From Gammaproteobacteria bacterium (GTDB lineage: Bacteria; Pseudomonadota; Gammaproteobacteria; Chromatiales; Chromatiaceae): a DNA stretch of 49,066 nt. The stretch covers positions 82,617-131,682 of the forward strand of contig JAGRGY010000018.1 of NCBI GenBank assembly GCA_020445255.1. Direction: 5' to 3'. The position numbers were made by a program, and so were the translations under genes. Each line of letters begins with the position of its first letter. Positions within the stretch are counted from its first letter, which is position 1. Under the pieces are notes generated by a model. The model was not told the origin of the DNA and did not search any database. It saw nothing but the letters and a program-made list of their open reading frames with translations. Positions 33,707 to 43,531 of this stretch are shown one piece after another.

Positions 33707-34341
33707 ATGGTGTCACCCGCCATGGGCTTCAGATCGTCTGATTGTCACACTCTATCCAGGATCATGCGACATATTTGCGGGATAATTTATCAGGATAGGC
33801 AGGCATTCATTGGTTGATATGACGGAGATCTTGGTCGCTTTGCGGATTTACTTTGCGCCATGTCGATGGCCGGCCTCTGCCACACGGTGTCGATGACGAT
33901 CTGAATCCGGGCCATCGCTCTCGCGACATCTGCCGCGTCGCCGCCTCGGACGCGTCTCCACCCGTGTAGAACATCAGTAACTGCTTAATATGTTGCCCGT
34001 TTTGCGACTCTGTCAGTCCGACACGGGAGTGGCATAACCGCGTCGCAAGCTGTCAGATCCGTCATAAGCCGCCTGCGTACAAGCATAAATGTGAGAACTT
34101 GTTAATAAGCTTTGACATATGCATTTATCGATGGAAATGCAACAGCTTAGGGCAGGGCACCTGGAGTTTTTCGCTGAGTGTTGAGGTTCTGGCGCAGTTC
34201 ATGCTTGCATCGCATGCCGACGTCTGGCTTTTCGTCGCATCGTGGGAAGGGATACCTGCGATTTTCAGCCGGACGGCTTGATAACCAATAACCGCTCTAC
34301 CACCAAAGAAGAGCTTCCAGAGAAGAGGGGGGAACCTGCGC
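33707..34341. other. Divergent intergenic region before the SBP56-like gene
   Basis: About 635 bases without a gene, less GC-rich than the flanks. It should hold the promoters of the activator and of the SBP56-like gene; a candidate sigma-54 site is listed separately. AGAGGGGGGAACC lies before the ATG at 34342. Confidence 0.6.
34190..34205 (+). promoter_or_regulatory. Candidate sigma-54 promoter of the SBP56-like gene
   Basis: TGGCGC-N5-ATGCT has GG (34191-34192) and GC (34203-34204) exactly 10 bases apart and a good -24 half. The divergent gene encodes a sigma-54 activator. The start would be near 34216, about 125 bases before the ATG. Confidence 0.4.
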
Positions 34342-37038
34342 ATGATCCACAAGAGGAGACTGGTATCCATCAGTGTCTCGGCCGCGCTGACGGCCGGCAT
34401 GGTAATCACCGCTGATGTACAGGCGCGTGCCAACAAGGACAAATACCTGATCGCCTGGATGGGCGACCAGATGCTGGATGGCAACAACCACAGCCCGCTC
34501 GATGGCGTCCTCGGACTGCCCGCCGGTACGCTGCCGGATGCGGACTTCATCGGCGTGATCGACGCCGATCCGCGTTCACCGTCGTACGGCGAGATGGTCA
34601 ATACGGCCGTCATGCCGGCGGTTTACGGCGCGCACGCACTGAGCGACACCGATGACTTCGTCGACGAGGCGCTGGATCTGTCGCTGCAGCTGGCCTCCAC
34701 CGGTGTCACCCTCCCGGGCGGACTGGCCGACGCCGGTCTGAGCCCCTCCGTGCAGGGCGATATCCTCGGTGGCGTTCCAAATTTCAACTTCCCCAACAAC
34801 GGCCTGCCCGAGGTGGTTCCGGCGCCGTCGTCTGTGCTGAACGAGCCGCACCATCACTCGGTGCGACCCTGGGTGGCGCCGGATGGCTCGGTCAACGCCT
34901 ATTACGGTGGCTTGATTTCGTCGAACGTGTTCGGATGCGACATCACCGATCCGATGAACATCAAGCCGTCCCCGGGCACCACAGCGGAAGACATTCCGCT
35001 GCACGGCCCGGGTGACCAGGTCTGCGGTCTGTCGGCTACCGGGCGCGACAGCCTGTTTTCCGGCGCCGATGACCTGGAGTACAACCCGGCCAACCAGATG
35101 TATTACACGACGATGATGGGCGCAGGCGGATCGTTTGCCGGCGCCTATTCACCGCCTTCCACGTCCGGCGCGAGCCTGCCGCCGCTGCTGACCACGCCGG
35201 GCGGCGTCATGGTCTTCGACCCGTCCACCGATTCGGTCGTGACGGAAGTGTCGGCCGTTCCGCAGCAGTCCGTCTACGGGCATGGCCACTACGCCAATGG
35301 CACTCCGATGCTCGGTCCCAAACGCTATGCGCCGCGCAAGCAGATCAACTTCGGCGGTGTCGACGGCAATGGTGAATGCACCCCGGGCGACCTGGTCACC
35401 GAGTTGGGTGTCAGCGCGTTCAACCTCTGCGTACCCGGTGTGACGCCGCATAACCAGATCGGTGCCGATACCGGCAACGTGGATCTGGATGCGGGCATCA
35501 ACGAAGGTCCGGACACCGGCCTGCTGGCCCATCCGCACGGCATCGGACTGCGTACCGACCTGCGCGGTCGCATCGCCGATGCCGACGGCAACATTGTCGG
35601 GCGTACAAGAGGCATCCTGATGACCTCGGACTACGCCGATCCGGTATCGCTGGCACTGCAGAGCCCGGGCCAGGGTGCGGAAGGCTCGCATCAGAACTTC
35701 GGTACCACGATCCGGCTTTGGGACCTCTCCAATGTCGATGACGGCCCATACCAGGTCATCCAGATGCCGGACGGCCCCCGGCACGAGTTCAATCAGGTCC
35801 AGGAAGAGCCGGAAGGCCTGATGGCGATGCGCGTGACGCACGGCACGAGTGGTTCCAAGGGCGCATTCGTCTCGTCGATGAACGGCGGCGTGCTGTACTA
35901 CTCGCCGGACATCACCGTGGCCAAGCCCGAGTTCAAGGCCGTGTACGACTTCGGTGCCTGTACCGGCGCCTCGGTGTTCACGATCACGCAGGACGACAAA
36001 CACCTGTTCCTGCCGATCTCCGGCATGCAGATGGCGGGCGATCCGGTGTTCGAACGCGACTATGCGGGCCAGCACCAGGGGCGCATCGCGGTCCTGGACA
36101 TCGAGCGTCTGCTGAGCAAGGGCAAGCGCCACAACTGCGACATGGCGCCGGCCGCGGCCTGGGACAACAGCGGCCCGGACAGCCCGCTCGGGCAACCGGA
36201 AACGGTCGGGCCGGCCGGTATCGTCTACCACAACGCCGGCGACCTGATGGATGGCGGCGTGGTCTGGCCGAACAACGGCGGCTCGGATTGTCCGAAACTG
36301 GTCGACCAGGTCAACCTGAGCGGTGTCGGCGAAGACGGTGTCCTGGGCACGGCCGACGACCATCCGGACTCCGAGACCACGCGTGGCGGTCCGCATTTCA
36401 CCACCCACGATCGCAACGACAAGTACGTGGCAACGTCGAACTACTTTGTCGACCTGCGTGAATTCGCGATCAAGGACGTGGATCTGCTGCTGAGCGCGCT
36501 GGGCGTGAACCATGGCTTCGACAACTCCAACAGCCAGTCGGGCGTCAACGCGTATCCGCCGGGTGGGCCTGGCAAGTGCGACCCGAACGACCCTTCCACG
36601 CTGCCGAACTGTCCGCAGGGCGGTCTGGGTCTCGCCCATCATGCGCTGGGCGTCGACGGCGGCTTCGGCAACACGCTGCCGGGTCTGGGTTCGATCGGCG
36701 ACGACACGATCTGCATGATGCGGTGGAACAAGAAGCGCTCGAATCTGATCCTGGATCGCCGCTTCAACGACGGTGTGGTCAAGGACGGTGTGCCGGACGA
36801 CGGCTCCCCGGTCGGCTGCAACGACATGGACTTCGGCGACCTCGGCAAGCAGTGGCCGGGCACCCGGCACCCGCTCGCGGGCAATGCCACGCCGCACGGC
36901 ATGTCGTTCATCAAGAAGGGCGCCAACCGGTGGTTCACCAACGGTGAAATCATGATCGCCGGCAACGACAGGGATGACGACCACAACGACGACGAGGACG
37001 ATGGTGATGATCAGGGCCATGATCTTTGGGGCCATTGA
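34342..37038 (+). CDS. Exported SBP56/methanethiol-oxidase-like protein, extended form
   Basis: An 898-residue exported protein (signal peptide ending near DVQA). NEPHHHSVRP (about 168-176) followed by GLISSNVFGCDI resembles the His-His and LISSRIY region of SBP56 selenium-binding proteins. LLAHPHGIGLRTD, RGGPHFTTHDRNDKYVATS and ATPHGMSF add further possible metal histidines on a beta-propeller. SBP56 proteins include copper-dependent methanethiol oxidases of about 460 residues, so this form is nearly double. It ends in an acidic His-containing tail. A metal-efflux pair follows. The assignment is by local similarity only; an unnamed propeller family is the alternative. Confidence 0.6.
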   Translation: MIHKRRLVSISVSAALTAGMVITADVQARANKDKYLIAWMGDQMLDGNNHSPLDGVLGLPAGTLPDADFIGVIDADPRSPSYGEMVNTAVMPAVYGAHALSDTDDFVDEALDLSLQLASTGVTLPGGLADAGLSPSVQGDILGGVPNFNFPNNGLPEVVPAPSSVLNEPHHHSVRPWVAPDGSVNAYYGGLISSNVFGCDITDPMNIKPSPGTTAEDIPLHGPGDQVCGLSATGRDSLFSGADDLEYNPANQMYYTTMMGAGGSFAGAYSPPSTSGASLPPLLTTPGGVMVFDPSTDSVVTEVSAVPQQSVYGHGHYANGTPMLGPKRYAPRKQINFGGVDGNGECTPGDLVTELGVSAFNLCVPGVTPHNQIGADTGNVDLDAGINEGPDTGLLAHPHGIGLRTDLRGRIADADGNIVGRTRGILMTSDYADPVSLALQSPGQGAEGSHQNFGTTIRLWDLSNVDDGPYQVIQMPDGPRHEFNQVQEEPEGLMAMRVTHGTSGSKGAFVSSMNGGVLYYSPDITVAKPEFKAVYDFGACTGASVFTITQDDKHLFLPISGMQMAGDPVFERDYAGQHQGRIAVLDIERLLSKGKRHNCDMAPAAAWDNSGPDSPLGQPETVGPAGIVYHNAGDLMDGGVVWPNNGGSDCPKLVDQVNLSGVGEDGVLGTADDHPDSETTRGGPHFTTHDRNDKYVATSNYFVDLREFAIKDVDLLLSALGVNHGFDNSNSQSGVNAYPPGGPGKCDPNDPSTLPNCPQGGLGLAHHALGVDGGFGNTLPGLGSIGDDTICMMRWNKKRSNLILDRRFNDGVVKDGVPDDGSPVGCNDMDFGDLGKQWPGTRHPLAGNATPHGMSFIKKGANRWFTNGEIMIAGNDRDDDHNDDEDDGDDQGHDLWGH

Positions 37039-37095
37039 TACATCGACTGACGTGAAGCGAACCTGATTCGTCGTAGCGCGAATCCAGTCCTGGAA

Positions 37096-37133
37096 GGCTC
37101 AACCGTCGTTCGGACGGTTGGGCCTTTCCTTTG
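37096..37133 (+). terminator. Rho-independent terminator after the SBP56-like gene
   Basis: GGCTCAACCGTC (37096-37107) pairs with GACGGTTGGGCC (37113-37124), with one G-T pair, over the loop GTTCG, followed by TTTCCTTT. It separates the SBP56-like gene from the efflux pair. Confidence 0.85.
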
Positions 37134-37148
37134 CCTCACCTATGATGC

Positions 37149-38426
37149 ATGGCGATGAAGATTCTCCACCTACTGCTTGCCGTGTCCGTCGGTCTTGTCG
37201 CCGGCGTCACCCTCGAGCGGCAGCTGCTGCGCGAGACGATCTCCAGCGAGACCGCGCTGGAGCACGCGGCAAAACACCGCGACCCGAACTATGTCTGTCC
37301 GATGCACGCCGAGATCGTCAGCGATCAACCGGGCAGCTGCCCGATCTGCGGCATGGACCTGGTCAAACGCCAGCCGCCCGGCGGCGAAATCGACCTGCAT
37401 GCGGACGAGTCAATGCCGGTCGTGACGATGAAATCGGCGGTCATCAACAACCTCGGTGTCAGGACCGCGGAGGTTCGGCGCGGCACGCTGGTCAGAAGGA
37501 TCGAGACGCCGGGCTTCATTCAGCAGATCACCAAGGACGCGTACACGCGGATCAATGCGCCGGCCAAGGGGCGGTTCATCCGTTTCCTGGTCGAGCCGGA
37601 CCAGTGGCTGGAAGCCGGTGACGCCATGGCCGAGATTTCATTGAAGGGACTGGCCGACGTGCAGCAGAAGCATCTCGACCTGCTGGCCGACGCCGGCCAT
37701 GACGGCGATGCGGAGACCGGAAATGGCGAGGACAGCCATACGGGTATCACCATTGCTTACACGCGCCAGCTGTTGCTGAAGGCCGGAATGACGGATGCTG
37801 ACATCAGCCGTCTCGAAGCCGACCGTGAAATCTACGACACGATCACGCTGAAGGCGGAACATGCCGGGACGGTGTTGGAGCGTCGGGTGCGCGACGGCGA
37901 CGAGATTACGTCCGGTCAGTTGCTCTTCGTGCTCGGCGGCATGATGCGCGCGACCGTGCTCGCGAATGCCTTTCAGCGTGATGCAGCCTGGATAAAGCCG
38001 GGCCAAGCTGCCGAGATCGTATTGCCGTTCGATGCCGACAAGGTATGGAAAGGCGTGGTCAGCCAGGGCGCCGTCTCGCTGAACGTCACGTCGCAAAGCA
38101 TAGGAATACAGCTGTCTTTCACTGCGCCCAACGATCTGATCAAGCCCGGCATGTACGTCGTCGGCCAGATCTTCGGCCAGGTCAGGGACGATGCCCTGGT
38201 GATACCAGCCGATGCGGTGATCTATTCCGCTGCCGGCAACCGGGTGATCTGTGCGCTGGGCGGCGGGCGTTTCAAACCGGTGCCTGTCACGGTCGGGATT
38301 TCATCGGGCGACGAGGTCGAGATACTGTCGGGTGTCGAAGTGGGTGACGTCGTCGTGACCTCCGCCCAGTTCCTGATCGACTCGGAAAGCAGTCTGCAGG
38401 CGAGCTTCCGGCGGCTTGGCGGTTGA
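37149..38426 (+). CDS. cusB: CusB-type efflux adaptor with heavy-metal-binding domain
   Basis: A 425-residue periplasmic membrane-fusion protein. An N-terminal anchor (ILHLLLAVSVGLVAG) is followed by a small metal-binding domain YVCPMHAEI...CPICGMDL with C50, M52, H53, C64, C67 and M69. Then come the barrel-sandwich and helical regions (APAKGRFIRFLVEPDQWL, LKAEHAGTVLERRVRDGDE) and the beta-barrel/proximal domain. It links the RND pump to an outer-membrane channel and passes metal to it. It begins 16 bases after the terminator and 33 bases before the pump gene. Copper/silver is likely from the Met/His/Cys set, but not proven. Confidence 0.88.
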   Translation: MAMKILHLLLAVSVGLVAGVTLERQLLRETISSETALEHAAKHRDPNYVCPMHAEIVSDQPGSCPICGMDLVKRQPPGGEIDLHADESMPVVTMKSAVINNLGVRTAEVRRGTLVRRIETPGFIQQITKDAYTRINAPAKGRFIRFLVEPDQWLEAGDAMAEISLKGLADVQQKHLDLLADAGHDGDAETGNGEDSHTGITIAYTRQLLLKAGMTDADISRLEADREIYDTITLKAEHAGTVLERRVRDGDEITSGQLLFVLGGMMRATVLANAFQRDAAWIKPGQAAEIVLPFDADKVWKGVVSQGAVSLNVTSQSIGIQLSFTAPNDLIKPGMYVVGQIFGQVRDDALVIPADAVIYSAAGNRVICALGGGRFKPVPVTVGISSGDEVEILSGVEVGDVVVTSAQFLIDSESSLQASFRRLGG

Positions 38427-38459
38427 TGGCAAGGCTTTCCGAAGTGGGAACCGACGCCG

Positions 38460-41400
38460 ATGATTGACGCGGTGATTCGCTGGTCGACGACCAACCGTCC
38501 GCTGGTCCTGCTGGTGACGCTGCTGGTGGCCGGCGCCGGCGTGTTTGGCGCCCGCCATATTTCACTGGATGCGATACCGGATCTTTCGGACGTTCAGGTC
38601 ATCATCAAGACCAGCTATCCGGGGCAGGCGCCGCAGATCGTCGAAGACCAGGTTACCTACCCGTTGACCAGTGCGATGTTGTCGGTACCGGGCGCGGTCA
38701 GTGTGCGTGGCTATTCGTTCGTCGGCGATTCCTACGTCTACGTGATCTTCGAGGACGGCACTGACCAGTACTGGGCGCGATCGCGTGTCCTCGAATACAT
38801 CAATCAGGTCAGGGACCAGTTGCCGCCGGGCGCCAACGCACAGCTTGGACCGGATGCCAGCGGCGTCGGCTGGATCTACCAGTACGCGCTGGTGGATCGC
38901 AAGGGCGGGCATGACCTCGCGGAACTGCGCAGCCTGCAGGACTGGTTCCTGAAGTTCGAGCTGCAGACGGTGCCGGGCGTGTCCGAGGTTGCGACGGTCG
39001 GCGGCATGGTCAAGCAGTACCAGGTGGTGCTCGACACCAATCGCATGCGCGCCAGCGAACTGAAGCTCCCGGTGATCCGGCAGATGATCCTCGACGCGAA
39101 CCGGGAGGTCAGCGGATCGGTGATCGAGATGGGCGAGGCCGAGTACCTGGTGCGCGGCAAGGGCTACATCAGGGACACCGAGGATCTGGGCCGGATACCG
39201 TACCTGCTGCGCAAGGAGGCGGGGGCTGCGCTGCTGCTTCAGGACTTCGCCGATATCCGGCTCGGTCCGGCGATGAGGCGAGGCATCGCGGAACTGAATG
39301 GCGAAGGGGAGGTGGCCGGCGGCATTGTCGTCATGCGTGCCGGAGCCAACGCGCTGACGACGATCCGGGCGGTAAAACAGCGCCTGGCGGAGCTGCGCAA
39401 GGGGCTGCCGGCTGGAGTCGAAGTCGTCGAGACCTATGACCGTTCGGCACTGATCGAGCGCGCGGTCGATACCCTCGGGCGGCGATTGCTGGAGGAGTTC
39501 CTGCTGGTCGCCGTGGTCTGTGCGATCTTCCTGTTCCATCTGCGTTCGTCGATGGTCGTCGTGATCAGCCTGCCGGTCGGCATCCTGGCCGCGTTCGCGA
39601 TCATGCATGCGCAGGGTATCAACGCCAACATCATGTCGCTGGGCGGTATTGCGATCGCCATCGGCGCGATGGTCGACGCGGCGATCGTGATGATCGAAAA
39701 CGTCCACAAACAGATCGAGCAGAGTGATGCCGGCGTCGATCGTCGCCAGATCATGTTGCGCGCGATGACCGACGTCGGGCGTCCGCTGTTCTTTTCGCTG
39801 CTGATCATCACGCTGAGTTTCCTGCCGGTGTTTACCCTGGAGGCGCAGGAAGGACGGCTGTTTTCGCCGCTCGCGTTCACCAAGACCTACGCGATGGCCG
39901 CCGCGGCGATCCTGTCCATCACGCTGGTGCCGGTGCTGATTTCCTTGCTGGTTCAAGGCCGGATCCGCGCCGAGCGTGACAGCGCATTGAACCGGGTGCT
40001 GTTGAATGTCTACGAACCCGTTATTCGCTATGTGCTCAAACGACCGTTCGCGACACTCCTGTTGACCGTCATCCTTCTGGCGACAGCCGCATGGCCGCTG
40101 ACCCGAACCGGATCCGAGTTCATGCCCGAACTCGATGAAGGCGACCTGCTGTACATGCCGACGACGCTACCGGGTATCTCCATCGGCAAGGCAAGACAGC
40201 TGTTGCAGCAGACCGACCGCCTGATCAGGCAGGTGCCGGAAGTCGACAACGTGTTCGGCAAGGTGGGGCGGGCGGAGACGGCAACCGACCCGGCACCGTT
40301 GACGATGATTGAAACGACGATTCGACTGAAGCCGCGGGCCGAATGGCGTGCCGGTGTCGATATGGATCACATCATCGCCGAATTGGATGAACGGGTTCGA
40401 CTGCCTGGATTGACGAACGCATGGCTGATGCCGATCTCGGCCCGAATCGACATGCTGGCGACCGGAATCAAGACACCGGTCGGTGTAAAGATCGCAGGTC
40501 CGGACCTGGAGGGAATTCAGGCGATCGGCGAACAGATCGAACGGGTGCTGCACGAGCTGCCAGGAACCGGCAGTGTGTTTTCGGAGCGCGTCGGCGGTGC
40601 CCGCTATATCGATGTCGATATCGATCGCGACAAGGCCGCGTTCTACGGCATGAGCGTGGCGGACGTGCAGCAGGTGATCAGCATGGCGGTAGGCGGTATG
40701 AACCTGACCTATACCATCGAGGGCCGGGAGCGCTATCCGATCAACGTGCGCTATCCGGAACACGTGCGGAATTCAATCGCGGCGATGAAGGACCTGCCGG
40801 TATTCATTTCGACCGGCGAGCAGATCCGGCTCGAGGAGGTCGCCGAAGTGAGCATCCGGAATGGACCGGCGCTGATCAAGACCGAGGATGCGCGGTTGAA
40901 CGGCTGGGTTTACGTCATTCCCGAAGGTCGCGATCTGGGTGCCTATGTTGCCGCCGCACAGGAGAAAGTGGCTGAGCAGATCGAACTGCCACCCGGGTAC
41001 TCCATCAGCTGGGCCGGGAAATACCAGTATCTGCTGCGCGCGCTGGAGCGACTGCAGTATATCGTGCCGCTGACACTGGTCCTGATTTTCATCCTGCTTT
41101 ACCTGAATTTCCGCAACATGTTCGAAGCGATGCTGGTCATGGGCGCTTTGCCGTTGGCGCTGGTGGGTGGTGCATGGCTGATCTACCTGCTGGGCTACAA
41201 CCTGTCGGTCGCGGTCGGTGTCGGCTTCATCGCGCTGGCGGGCGTTGCGGCGGAGTTTGGCGTGATCATGCTGCTGTACCTGAATCAGGCCATCGAACAG
41301 CATCAGCCGACGACGAGAGCCGCTCTGCGTCGCGCGGTCGTCGACGGGGCGGTGCAGCGTGTGAGGCCCAAGGCCATGACCGTCGCGGTGATTGTCGCCG

Positions 41401-41561
41401 GCCTGCTGCCGATCATGCTGGGCAGCGGCACCGGTTCCGAAGTGATGCGGCGTATCGCGGCGCCGATGGTCGGGGGCATGCTTACGGCGCCGCTGGTCTC
41501 GATGCTGCTGATTCCTGTGTCGTTCTACTTGTGGAAGGCCAGGACGGTGCAGGAGGTGTAA
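38460..41561 (+). CDS. cusA: Heavy-metal RND efflux pump (CusA/CzcA family)
   Basis: A 1033-residue inner-membrane pump with the 12-helix RND layout and two periplasmic loops. DAIPDLSDVQVIIKTSYPGQAP near the N-terminus and helix 4 GAMVDAAIVMIEN, with its proton-relay aspartate, are heavy-metal RND signatures. NFRNMFEAMLVMGALPLA in helix 8-9 is also typical. It exports metal ions with CusB and an outer-membrane channel. No cusC-type channel or cusF chaperone lies in the window. Metal choice needs the periplasmic methionines to be mapped. Confidence 0.93.
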   Translation: MIDAVIRWSTTNRPLVLLVTLLVAGAGVFGARHISLDAIPDLSDVQVIIKTSYPGQAPQIVEDQVTYPLTSAMLSVPGAVSVRGYSFVGDSYVYVIFEDGTDQYWARSRVLEYINQVRDQLPPGANAQLGPDASGVGWIYQYALVDRKGGHDLAELRSLQDWFLKFELQTVPGVSEVATVGGMVKQYQVVLDTNRMRASELKLPVIRQMILDANREVSGSVIEMGEAEYLVRGKGYIRDTEDLGRIPYLLRKEAGAALLLQDFADIRLGPAMRRGIAELNGEGEVAGGIVVMRAGANALTTIRAVKQRLAELRKGLPAGVEVVETYDRSALIERAVDTLGRRLLEEFLLVAVVCAIFLFHLRSSMVVVISLPVGILAAFAIMHAQGINANIMSLGGIAIAIGAMVDAAIVMIENVHKQIEQSDAGVDRRQIMLRAMTDVGRPLFFSLLIITLSFLPVFTLEAQEGRLFSPLAFTKTYAMAAAAILSITLVPVLISLLVQGRIRAERDSALNRVLLNVYEPVIRYVLKRPFATLLLTVILLATAAWPLTRTGSEFMPELDEGDLLYMPTTLPGISIGKARQLLQQTDRLIRQVPEVDNVFGKVGRAETATDPAPLTMIETTIRLKPRAEWRAGVDMDHIIAELDERVRLPGLTNAWLMPISARIDMLATGIKTPVGVKIAGPDLEGIQAIGEQIERVLHELPGTGSVFSERVGGARYIDVDIDRDKAAFYGMSVADVQQVISMAVGGMNLTYTIEGRERYPINVRYPEHVRNSIAAMKDLPVFISTGEQIRLEEVAEVSIRNGPALIKTEDARLNGWVYVIPEGRDLGAYVAAAQEKVAEQIELPPGYSISWAGKYQYLLRALERLQYIVPLTLVLIFILLYLNFRNMFEAMLVMGALPLALVGGAWLIYLLGYNLSVAVGVGFIALAGVAAEFGVIMLLYLNQAIEQHQPTTRAALRRAVVDGAVQRVRPKAMTVAVIVAGLLPIMLGSGTGSEVMRRIAAPMVGGMLTAPLVSMLLIPVSFYLWKARTVQEV

Positions 41562-41613
41562 TGGAAGCGCTGAGCCAATGCCTTTCACGATCATCTTGAA
41601 GCCAGGATCTCAC

Positions 41614-41632
41614 ATCGTTGCGCCGCAACGAT
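41614..41632 (+). terminator. Hairpin after the RND pump gene
   Basis: ATCGTTGC (41614-41621) pairs perfectly with GCAACGAT (41625-41632) over a 3-base loop and is followed by TTG. It may be a weak terminator. Confidence 0.4.
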
Positions 41633-41777
41633 TTGAAACGGCGGGCCGTTGCGTGCGCATCGCGCAACTGTCAGCGAATGCCTCTGGCCAATCCGGACCG
41701 CGCACAAATGATGAGAAGGTCCCTGAAGAATCACGCCCAGAAACCCCCAGCGGCGTGTGCAGAAGAATGAGGAATCC

Positions 41778-43406
41778 ATGAAAAACCGAAAACACGTTCT
41801 CGTCCTGGCATTGTTGATGCCTTTCTTTTTCCTTTCCGTTTCGTCAAAGGCGGCAGACGTCGTCGAGCGGGACACAAAGGCCGAGATTCTCGAAACACAG
41901 GTACTGAACAAGCTGGTTCGAGACGGCAACACCAAACTGCTGATGGAATTGTTGGGGCCGCTGGCCGACGTGAACGCGGCCGACCGCCTCGGCAACACGC
42001 CTCTGCATGTTGCGGCGACTGCGGGCAACAACGAGATTATCGAACTGCTGCTGAACAACGGTGCACGCCTCGAGGAGAAGAACTTCCACGGAGATACTCC
42101 GCTGCTGTCAGCCGTGGATGCCGGGAAGATCGACGCGGTCCGCCTTCTGCTGGACAGGGGCGCAAGCATCCGTGCCGAGGACGAAGACGGCACCAACAGC
42201 CTGATGCAGGCTGCCTACAGGGGCCATCTTGAAATCGTCAAACTGTTGCTGGAAAAAGGGCTGGACATCAATGCAACCGACGACGAAGGGGCCACTGCGC
42301 TGCTGGATGCACTGCAGGGTGACCAGTTCGATATCGCCAGCTATCTCGTCGAGGCCGGCGCAGACATCAACATACGCGACGAGTTCAACAATACGGCGAT
42401 TTTGATCGCCGCGCAGAAAAACCGACCCGACCTGATCAGGTTGCTGGCGGAGAAGGGTGCCAAGCTGGGCGAAGTGGATACGCTGAACAACCAGGCGCTG
42501 ATCTATTTGATATGGAAGGACAACCGTGACCTGATCGACTTTTTTCTCGATCGCGGCGTCAGCGTCGAGTCACAGTTCATCAGCGGATCCCGTCCGCTGA
42601 TGGTGGCGGCGAGTCTGGGCAACCCGGAGCTGACCCGGTACTTCCTCGAAAAAGGCGCTGAGATCAATGCGAGGGACAGCGCCGGTTCGTCGGCACTGCT
42701 CTATGCGGCACGCAAGAATCGTGCGGAGACAATGAAGATCCTGATCGAGGCTGGGGCCGATGTCGATTCGCTCGACAGTTTCGGTCGCACGCCGTTGATG
42801 GTGGCCGCGGTACTCGGCAATCGGGAGGCGGCCGAACTGCTGTTGAAGTCGAACGCCGCGATCGATCGTCAGGACCGCGAAGGTCGGACCGCGCTTTACT
42901 GGGCTGCCGACGCCCAGCGCAACGATACGGCACTGCTGTTGATCGAAAGTGGGGCGAAGGTGGATCTCGCGCAGAACAAGAACATGACCCCGCTGATGCG
43001 CGCCAGCATGCACGGGCTCGTCGAGGTCGTCGAGGGCCTGATCAGGCACGGCGCTGACGTCAATGCCCGCGCGTTGGGTGAGGTCACGCCGCTGATGTTT
43101 TCCGCGATCAAGGGCACGACAAAGGTTGCCAAACTCCTGCTGGACAACGCGGCAGACACCGATAGCGTCGATGTCAACAAGCGCAACGCGATCTTTTATT
43201 CGACCGGTGGCGAGTTTTCGGTGATCTCCACGCTGATCCTGGAAAAAGGTACCGACGTCAATCTGGTCGATGTCCACGGCTTTACGCCGACCGACTATTG
43301 CATCAAACAGAACCAGCAAACGATGGTCGACCTGTTGCGCAAGCACGGGGGTAAAACCAAGGCGGAACTCGACGCCGACGCGAAACCTTCAAAAATGGCC
43401 GGATGA
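41778..43406 (+). CDS. Exported ankyrin-repeat protein
   Basis: A 542-residue protein with a signal peptide (VLVLALLMPFFFLSVSSKA) and about 14 to 15 ankyrin repeats filling the rest. Examples are GNTPLHVAATAGNNEIIELLL and GRTPLMVAAVLGNREAAELLL. These repeats bind proteins; no catalytic domain is seen. The start at 41778 is five bases after GAGGAATCC's purines, and a frame seven codons longer lacks a site. It stands 216 bases after the pump gene; periplasmic location is inferred. Confidence 0.85.
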   Translation: MKNRKHVLVLALLMPFFFLSVSSKAADVVERDTKAEILETQVLNKLVRDGNTKLLMELLGPLADVNAADRLGNTPLHVAATAGNNEIIELLLNNGARLEEKNFHGDTPLLSAVDAGKIDAVRLLLDRGASIRAEDEDGTNSLMQAAYRGHLEIVKLLLEKGLDINATDDEGATALLDALQGDQFDIASYLVEAGADINIRDEFNNTAILIAAQKNRPDLIRLLAEKGAKLGEVDTLNNQALIYLIWKDNRDLIDFFLDRGVSVESQFISGSRPLMVAASLGNPELTRYFLEKGAEINARDSAGSSALLYAARKNRAETMKILIEAGADVDSLDSFGRTPLMVAAVLGNREAAELLLKSNAAIDRQDREGRTALYWAADAQRNDTALLLIESGAKVDLAQNKNMTPLMRASMHGLVEVVEGLIRHGADVNARALGEVTPLMFSAIKGTTKVAKLLLDNAADTDSVDVNKRNAIFYSTGGEFSVISTLILEKGTDVNLVDVHGFTPTDYCIKQNQQTMVDLLRKHGGKTKAELDADAKPSKMAG

Positions 43407-43408
43407 TC

Positions 43409-43424
43409 CGGGCAGCGCTGCCCG
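43409..43424. terminator. Perfect palindrome between convergent genes
   Basis: CGGGCAGC-GCTGCCCG, just after the ankyrin stop codon, can form a 6-bp stem with a 4-base loop. It has no U-run, so terminator activity is uncertain. Confidence 0.35.
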
Positions 43425-43531
43425 TTGTCGGTCCGTTGTGAGCATTTGCGGGGCGCTCACCTCAGCGATCCGGCGATGGCGCCCCGGGGAGTGTGCTGAA
43501 GACGCGTTCGACGCACGGCGTCGAAATCGGC

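Noticed and set aside
35149..37035. A 628-codon minus-strand frame opposite the SBP56-like gene.
   Set aside because: It is rich in Val, Arg, His and Asp with no start signal, as expected of an antisense shadow of a real GC-rich gene.
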